Shown here: one piece after another, positions 57,508 through 64,000 of the stretch | Layout of the letters: each line of letters starts with the position of its first letter | How positions within the stretch are numbered: the first letter of the stretch is position 1 | Source of the DNA: Raphanus sativus | Lineage: Eukaryota; Streptophyta; Magnoliopsida; Brassicales; Brassicaceae | Length of the DNA stretch: 64,000 bases | Assembly: GCF_000801105.2 (NCBI RefSeq) | Contig: NC_079518.1 | Coordinates: 19,758,800 to 19,822,799 of the forward strand | Direction of reading: 5' to 3' | Position numbers and translations under genes: made by a program | Notes under the pieces: generated by a model | The model's input: only the letters and a program-made list of their open reading frames with translations | Told to the model about the DNA's origin: nothing | The model's database searches: none

Positions 57508-58747
57508 TCAATTAAAGAATCAGTGAATGTTGTATTTGATGATTTGTCTGTGGTTGTAGGTGATGACATGGGATCAGATGAAGAGGAAGAAGGTGGATCA
57601 TCCGTAGCTGCTACTGAAGTCATTGAGGAAGGTCCTATCGCAGATACAGTACCCCAACCAGTGATTCAGCAAGTTCATCGCAATCATTCGAAGTCTGATG
57701 TGATTGGAGGGATTGAAGAAGGACGAAAAACGCGTGGAAAGGTGATCAACTTTAAAGAAATGGTACAGTTCGCATGTTTCGTCTCATCAATGGAACCTAA
57801 GACACACACTGAAGCGCTACGTGATGAATATTGGATTGTCGCAATGGAGGAAGAACTTGAACAGTTCACCAGGAACAATGTGTGGGAACTTGTTGCTAGA
57901 CCTAAAGGAGTAAACGTGGTTGGCACAAAGTGGATTTTCAAGAACAAGACTGATGAGCATGGAGAAGTAGTTCGTAACAAGGCAAGGCTTGTAGCTCAAG
58001 GATACTCACAGATTGAAGGAGTAGACTTTGAAGAAACCTTTGCCCCAGTTGCAAGATTGGAATCCATTCGGTTGTTTCTAGGAATGGCGTGCATTCTGAA
58101 CTTCAAAGTGCATCAAATGGATGTGAAAAGTGCCTTCCTCAATGGAGTCCTTCAGGAGGAAGTCTATGTTGAGCAGCCAAAAGGATTTGAGGACCCAGTG
58201 CATCATGATTATGTGTACCGACTGAAGAAAGCACTATATGGGTTGAAGCAAGCACCACGTGCATGGTATGAACGACTCACAAAGTTTCTGTTAGAAGCGG
58301 AGTACATCAGAGGGAGTATAGACAAGACGCTATTCTTCAAGGAAGTTGGAAAAGAGATAATCATTGTTCAAATCTATGTGGATGACATTATCTTTGGGGG
58401 CACGTCACAGAAGCTGGTGGATGAGTTTGTTCAGAATATGACTCAAGAGTTTGAGATGAGCATGTGTGGTGAACTGAAGTACTTTCTTGGACTTCAAGTG
58501 TCTCAATCAGAGAAAGGTGTCTTCATCTCTCAAAGTGCATACGCTAACAGTTTCGTAAAACGATTTGGTATGGAGAACTCCAAAGTTTCTAAGACACCCA
58601 TGAGTACATCACTGAAGCTGGCACGAGATGAAGAAGGAGAAGATGTGGATGTCAAGCTCTATCGAGGGATGATTGGCAGTCTGTTGTACTTGACTGCGAG
58701 TCGACCAGATTTATCATTCAGTGTTGGTGTGTGTACACGATATCAAG
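57508..58747 (+). pseudogene. copia reverse transcriptase, cut by Athila-type insertion
   Basis: In frame after the TAA. RT signatures are [75 protein letters not shown] and the catalytic YVDDIIFG (58375 onward). It proceeds to [20 protein letters not shown] and GVCTRYQ, then breaks at 58747 where an LTR begins. RNase H and the 3' LTR are missing from this window and may lie beyond the nested element. Apart from the stop and the insertion it is well preserved. Confidence 0.92.
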
Positions 58748-59896
58748 TGATACACTAAAAATGAATCCTTGCTACTGCCAAGTTAACAGTTGCAATTGTA
58801 GTACTTGAGATTCAAATCCAGAGGACCAGTCTACACTCTAGTTCTATGAGTTCTGAAATCAAGCTAAGAAGAAGATAATGATTTGGTTTAAAAGGTGACG
58901 TAGAGAACAAGTAAAAAGCACAAGCAGTAAATTCAAGTTAAAAGGGGTCAATCTAGGATGAATGCGAGTGATCTCAATCACGACCGAGCAACTATTCAGG
59001 TTCGATGCGGTTCTATCTAGAACTCGGATCACTCAGCTGGAACACTCCACTGTCGTGGCAGTGATCACTTTGCAGATCGATCTCACCACCTAACTGTCGT
59101 TGGGATGAGGATCGATTGCAAGCTTTAGAGAACAGGTCCGATCAGTTCACAATGCACCTTAACATCTACTTTCGTGTGGCTAAGGATGCAGTGCTCATTC
59201 ATACAGGATCTAGCAACCTATTACACTTTTGATGCACAGATTTACTTGGGATCAAACGCTAGATGATCAGTTTAACGCAGGCATGAAATGATGAATGAAT
59301 GAAGATTTGCTAAATGATAACCTATCTATGCTCAGTCGCGAATGCACTCTATCACCCTAGATTAACAGTCGACTACTCAATCATGATGCAGAGAAGAACA
59401 ACAGATGAAACTGAAATACTCATGATCAGATTAAGAAGAATAAAACTAGGGTTCAGGTTGTTCTTCGAATGAAGAGGTGAGCCGTCGCCCTTACAAAAAG
59501 CTTGAATCCAAAAGTATGAAACTTGTCTTGCAAAAACTAGCGTAAGAAAATAGAAAATAGATAGGTTGCGTTTTATATGGAGGCGCCAATCAGAAGAAAA
59601 GAGATTAGGGCAACAGGGCTTCAATTCCCGAAATAGGAGTTTCCATATTCGTCTGGAACAATCTCCGGATCACTCCGTCTGCTTATTCCGCTTGAGATAG
59701 AACAGTCTCGGGACTGTTCTCTTGAGTGTTCCCCGCATGAATGCTCCAAAAGGACTTCTTTTCATCAGGCACCTTCTCTTCTTTCTTCTGCTAACTCCAG
59801 ACCTGTAAAAGGTCAAAAAGGACTAGACTAACACGAATTAGTGACTTGAAACAAATGAAAACATATATACAATGATGTGAAAAACACCATATATCA
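58748..59896 (-). mobile_element. 3' LTR of an Athila-type gypsy element
   Basis: On the minus strand it begins TGATATATGG just after a polypurine tract and ends AGTGTATCA, 1,149 bp with matching inverted ends TGATA/TATCA. It starts immediately after the copia codon CAA, so it is inserted into the copia RT. The other LTR is outside the window, so the target duplication cannot be checked. Confidence 0.82.
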
Positions 59897-59912
59897 ATTC
59901 CCCCAGACTTAG
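59897..59912 (-). other. Polypurine tract of the Athila-type element
   Basis: On the minus strand TCTAAGTCTGGGGGAA directly precedes the LTR start, as required for plus-strand priming. Confidence 0.8.
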
Positions 59913-61408
59913 ATCCTTGTTTGTCCTCGAACAAGGCAAGTACCAAGAACAGGGAGAAAGGTTTGAAAGCGTGGGAACTCGCTTATTCTCAGCAACCATA
60001 CTCTTACCACAAATCTCTGAACCATACAAGCTGTAGATTAGGACCACACACACTTACTGAGAACCCCCTGATCACTGTTCGAAGATCGGCTCCTTACTCT
60101 ACATCTCAAACCTGAAAAGGCAACACTTTCGAGACAAAACTCCTTATGTTCAATTAAGATCAGCGTGAGCTTCTTGTCACAGGCTCTACTCAGAGAGAAC
60201 GGGCTAGGTATAGAACATGCTAACTTTTATGGTGGAGTTCAAGAGTGTTTAGGGTTTACCAAGAGCGGGTGCAGGATATCGCACAAAATGGTCGTGAGAG
60301 GACGGCTCCATTGAGGTCCACAGTCCTTACTCATCTCTGCTAATCGGACTGCTCTCCGATAGATCGATCATAAGACTGCTCTGCGCGATTCAACTTCCCC
60401 TTCAGAACACTTCACTGAAACCACCATTACTTTCTCAACTTCCCCAGTGGCATGCATCATAGATTCTTCCCCTTCTCGTCACCAGTAAATCAAAGCAAAA
60501 ACAATTTTTTTTTTTTTTTTTTTTTAATATATCGAAGTACAAAATGCTGGGGTGACGAGCAAGGAGGTAACAAGTGATGTACATGATGCCACTGGTGATT
60601 CATTCTGGTCTGTTCTAGCCACTTACTTCTTCGTTGTTCTCCATGGTATCGGAACAGGCACCTCGGTTGTTCCCTTTCGTGTCGGAACAAGCACTCCGGT
60701 TGTTCTGCCTGCTTCCACTGTGTGAGCATTGATGAGTAAGAACTGCGTCGATCCTTTCCTCTCCGACCTTTTTGCACATATCTGCACATAAAGTACTAGA
60801 AAAGCAAATGCATGAGGGTGGAATAAAGGTCAGGGTTCAAGGTGGGAACTAGCTAAAGATGAGCTAGCCACTCAGGAACAGCAAGAGGGATAAAAATCGG
60901 ATAAGAAGTCCTGAGTGTAGTTCTCATTCTACCCTGATCTAGTGCCCATGACAAGAAGAATTAAAGTCCAGATTAGGTTCAGATAAAGTGGAGTTAAGTC
61001 TGCCCAGTGTAACCTGATCGGTATAGAACTTCTGGAGTGTCAAATGAGATAAGTCAGGGTGTTCCAGGTCCATGTGTGGGTCTTTCATCACTGCTAAGGT
61101 CACTGAATAAGAAGGTTAAAGCACGAGGTGGTTAAAGAGCATCACAAAATAAGGTCCTGATTCCCACAATAGTTTTGACTGACTCGATCCTAAAAACTGA
61201 CTCGATAAAAACATAAAAATGACACAAGGACTGACTCAAAAAGCACACAAGCGAATATAGTACAATCGCTCCCCCAGACTTAGTTCACACCATCCCTGGT
61301 TGTGAAAATAAATCAGAGGAAGCTGAAACAAACCAAACAGAAGCAAATAACATGAAAAATAAATAGTTCAGATGGATAAGACAAGGGATAGAAATAGTCC
61401 TTTCGGAC
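59913..61408 (-). other. Athila 3' non-coding region with a second polypurine-like word
   Basis: This non-coding stretch between the ORF and the 3' LTR is usual for Athila elements. A second TAAGTCTGGGGG word (minus strand) lies at 61270-61282, only about 130 bp after the ORF stop. A T run at 60507-60525 (plus strand) is also present. No gene is seen. Confidence 0.65.
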
Positions 61409-62824
61409 TCAGTCTGAATCGCCGCTACCGGAGTGACCAGCTGTCCTCCTGTTCCTCGGCAGTCTCTCTGCTCCAGTCGATGTTCCCGCGTGTTCCTTGC
61501 CTGGGCGCCTTGTTCTCTGCGGCGTACGCTCCTCCTGCGCTCCAATGCAGCCGCCTGTGATCGCCTTCAGTATCCTCTTCATGAGGCTGTTGTTCTTCTT
61601 CTGGGAGTCAACCATCCAGCGTCTGTAGGCGTGATCATCAGTCACATCGGTGAAGTCCTCCAAGTCATACTCACCATCAGCCGGTGGAGTCACATGCTCC
61701 ACATCATCCATGTCTTCATCATCGTGCTGAACCTGCGCCTTCGGATCATCGCAGAGGTGCTCTTCATCGGGTGAGAACACAATGTTCTCCAAGGATAAGA
61801 AGTCTGTGAACCCAGGCATAGGGAGCTTGCAGTACAGAGGGTTCCCTTCTTTATCCTGGAACTTGTAGGTGGTCTCGTCGCGCAGGATGTGGCATGCGAT
61901 CAGGTAAGGAGTATCGATGTACTCCATCTCAGAGACGACCGTGTACGAGCTGAGGTTGATGTTGAAGCGCTGGAACAATGGTGTGAGTAGACTGCCGCAA
62001 CGATCCTTCTTATCATCAGTCCGAACCAGTGTGTCCTTGCGGTCAGCGAACATGGAGATGAGATGAAATCCCGGGTTGGTCTTGACTTCCTGGATCGGGG
62101 TGATGTTCTCTCTGCGCATCTCGTCCTCAAGTCCCGTATAGAGAACCTGGAGCTCTCCATTTGTGATCTTGGATGTGTACTCCTTCGCGAACAGCACATT
62201 GGACACAATCTTGGCGATGATCCGGATAGCAGGGTTCCGGATCTGCGACTGATAGGCCTTGCGAGAAGTGAACTTGCCGGCTGCAATGAGATCCCAAAAG
62301 GTGTCTGCCGGTTTGAACTTCCTTTCCACTGAAACTCCCTTTGGCGTGTCTGCAATCTCGAATAGCGAGTTCAGGTCGTCGAGAGAGATGGTGCAGAACT
62401 TGCCATCAGCCATGAAGGAGAAGAAGCAGTTCTCGTACGTAGGCGCATTGGGGTTCTGGTAAGTGATCTTGCATGTCGCGAGCACTTGCCTGACCAAGTC
62501 TGGGTAGAGAACCTGAGCCTGGTAGCAGAGAGGCATGATCCCCATAGCTTGCATCGTGTCGAACACCTCAGTGTCAAGGCCTAGATCGCCTAGTGTTTGC
62601 TGGTTCACGAACCGCGTGGGCAAGATCTCTGCTAGGAGGAGCTTGTTGTATATCGCTGCCGACTCCTTGTCCCATCCCTCGACGTTGAAGTCAAGGAGCA
62701 TCGGATCATTAAGGTCGATGGGCGCTCCCTCAGTCTTGTTCGGCCACGGGTACCCAGGTGGAGCACTCGCGGCTGGAGAAGCTGTGCTCTTGGTGGCTCT
62801 TGCGTTCCGCATCTTTGGAGGCAT
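61409..62824 (-). CDS. Athila ORF1-type protein in the env-like position
   Basis: A 471-codon intact frame from MPPKMRNARATKS to a stop at 61409-61411. It resembles the plant ATHILA ORF1 family of Athila retrotransposons, whose function is unknown. It is acidic toward the C-terminus (DDEDMDDVEHVTPP, then DLEDFTDVTDD) and ends in a basic, Arg-rich tail (RTPQRTRRPGK). I see no signal peptide or membrane segment. It lies after pol, where Athila elements keep an extra, envelope-position gene. The ATG at 62857 would add eleven hydrophobic residues, but the sequence before 62824 (TTTTTGTCTTGCAG) looks like a splice acceptor, so I chose the ATG at 62824 and suggest expression from a spliced RNA. No lesions are visible. 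Assignment is from memory of the family. Confidence 0.68.
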   Translation of the reverse strand: MPPKMRNARATKSTASPAASAPPGYPWPNKTEGAPIDLNDPMLLDFNVEGWDKESAAIYNKLLLAEILPTRFVNQQTLGDLGLDTEVFDTMQAMGIMPLCYQAQVLYPDLVRQVLATCKITYQNPNAPTYENCFFSFMADGKFCTISLDDLNSLFEIADTPKGVSVERKFKPADTFWDLIAAGKFTSRKAYQSQIRNPAIRIIAKIVSNVLFAKEYTSKITNGELQVLYTGLEDEMRRENITPIQEVKTNPGFHLISMFADRKDTLVRTDDKKDRCGSLLTPLFQRFNINLSSYTVVSEMEYIDTPYLIACHILRDETTYKFQDKEGNPLYCKLPMPGFTDFLSLENIVFSPDEEHLCDDPKAQVQHDDEDMDDVEHVTPPADGEYDLEDFTDVTDDHAYRRWMVDSQKKNNSLMKRILKAITGGCIGAQEERTPQRTRRPGKEHAGTSTGAERLPRNRRTAGHSGSGDSD

Positions 62825-62857
62825 CTGCAAGACAAAAACAAAATCCAATATCAGCAC

Positions 62858-63600
62858 AGTTCGTTGGTTGTTCTAGAAACGATGGAACAATCCAATCTTC
62901 TTATTTAGCCCAAGTCCATCGATTACTAGACAACCTACACAAGCCTCAATCCCAACAATACAAATCGCAAAGGCCAATAAGTACAAGCAACAATCGGTTC
63001 TTATTCCATTCAAAATCAACCATGAATTCAATCCTAGTAGCAAATATACTATCAAGAGCTACAATCTAGGTTGAAATCGCAAGCATAAAGGAAAAAGAGG
63101 ATCCAAGAAATCACTCCCAATTCGCGATTTGCATGCGCAAAGAGGGGGAGAGTTCTTGTCCGATTACCTTGAGTGGAGAGGTGAATCCTGCAAAACAACC
63201 CAATCTCAAGAGAATCCCAAGAGGTTAGAACCAAAATCGATGAGGAAGAGAGAGATGAGAGTTTGCGATTTTAGGGTTCAAAAGAGGGGGTGAGCGGCGA
63301 GAGAGATGAAGTGGGGAAGTGGAATGTTTGGTTTTTAAAAACCAATCAAAACCGCTTCCCCTTCCCTTTTTTTTTTTTATTATTTTATTTTTTTTTTTGT
63401 TCGAGAACTTACCTGGGAACAATCGGCGGAACAACCGCTGGAGTGCTCTCCTGGAGTGATCTCGAATTTTCTTGATTTTTCAACCTGCAAGTTAGTTCCT
63501 AGAAAGATAAAGACAAAAGAAAACAATATTTACACTCACCAGTGGGTTGCCTCCCACCAAGCGCTTGTTTTCTGTCACTAGCTTGACTTCAATGAGCCGA
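62858..63600 (-). other. Spacer between Athila pol and ORF1
   Basis: About 740 bp without a supported gene. It contains homopolymer T runs on the plus strand (63369-63400) and, at its left edge, the pyrimidine tract leading to the acceptor before ORF1. Confidence 0.5.
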
Positions 63601-64000
63601 TTAGGCTTGAGGGGGATCGCTTAAGGGTATCTCTACACCTTCAGCGATTGTTGTGTCAGCAAGATATGGCTTGAGACGCTGACCATTGACAACAAATTCT
63701 CCTCCTCTTGTGTCCAGCAACACAACAGCTCCATAAGGGCGAACCTCCTTAATGGTGAAAGGTCCCGACCATCTAGATTTAAGCTTTCCAGGGAACAGCT
63801 TAACCCGTGAATTGAAGAGTAAGACCTGATCGTTCGGAGCAAAGCTTCTGCTGATGATCCGCTTGTCATGGAACGCCTTGGTCTTTTCCTTGTAGATCTT
63901 AGAACTCTCATAGGCCAGATGCCTGATCTCCTCCAACTCGTGGATCTGAATGGTTCGCCTCTCCTTGGCAGGTTTGATGTCGAAGTTGAGTAGTTTGACA
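63601..64000 (-). CDS. Athila pol C-terminus (integrase tail), partial
   Basis: The frame is open from the window edge to a stop at 63601-63603. It reads VKLLNFDIKPAKERRTIQIH, then ELEEIRHLAYESS and KEKTKAFHDKRI. The integrase C-terminal motif follows: DQVLLFNSRVKLFPGKL, KSRWSGPFTI, VRPYGAVVLLD and VNGQRLKPYL. This is the DNA-binding end of integrase in Athila-type gypsy polyproteins. The protease, RT and catalytic core lie beyond 64000. It is intact as far as seen, and with the intact ORF1 it suggests a young insertion. Confidence 0.88.
   Translation of the reverse strand, partial: VKLLNFDIKPAKERRTIQIHELEEIRHLAYESSKIYKEKTKAFHDKRIISRSFAPNDQVLLFNSRVKLFPGKLKSRWSGPFTIKEVRPYGAVVLLDTRGGEFVVNGQRLKPYLADTTIAEGVEIPLSDPPQA

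Noticed and set aside
61433..62876. Plus-strand and alternative minus-strand frames over Athila ORF1
   Set aside because: Overlap the longer 471-codon frame, with no family motif.

Overview
This is nuclear plant DNA, almost certainly from a crucifer (Brassicaceae). It is AT-rich and intron-containing and is dominated by L1-type LINEs, Ty1/copia and Ty3/gypsy (including Athila) retroelements. The two host genes I can recognise both resemble Arabidopsis chromosome 1 genes. From memory these are SCPL44 (At1g43780) and VIP1 (At1g43700), neighbours in the pericentromeric part of that chromosome, so the window looks like the corresponding repeat-rich region in a relative. No searches were run; all names come from reading motifs.

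Layout. 0.3-6.4 kb: a minus-strand LINE fragment joined to a copia 5' end, an unidentified gene remnant, then a 3-kb LINE with a possible target-site duplication. 7.4-9.6 kb: a long GA tract, a small broken gene and unresolved sequence. 9.6-13.1 kb: two ~825-bp LTRs around only 120 bp, abutting a minus-strand gypsy gag fragment with its LTR. 13.2-17.05 kb: SCPL44-like serine carboxypeptidase, nine exons, apparently intact, with a 591-bp solo LTR in intron 1. 17.5-27.4 kb: three decayed plus-strand LINEs, a CT tract and a palindromic telomere-like array. 27.9-34 kb: a decayed chromovirus-type gypsy element containing a 177-bp tandem array, followed by its LTR. 36.1-42.6 kb: a long inverted repeat (arms ~1.1 kb) with a 2.18-kb solo LTR in the left arm and the 3' end of another gypsy element in the spacer. 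44.1-45.7 kb: a VIP1-like bZIP gene carrying a 5-bp duplication that shifts its frame just before the basic region, with a non-autonomous hAT element 262 bp upstream. 47.1-49.9 kb: a possible Mutator-like element. 50.3-53.9 kb: a possible Helitron start and a 5'-truncated LINE with a 14-17 bp target-site duplication. 53.9-58.7 kb: a nearly complete copia element, cut in its reverse transcriptase by an Athila-type element that runs past the right edge.

The two genes have no evident joint function; they are islands among nested transposons. The most unusual pattern is a set of about ten tiny (15-44 bp) insertions ending in oligo(A) or oligo(T) and flanked by 10-16 bp duplications, which look like LINE/SINE tail-only insertions. 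Three lie in one SCPL44 intron and one in its promoter region. I found no CRISPR array, no rRNA or convincing tRNA gene, and no prokaryote-like system.
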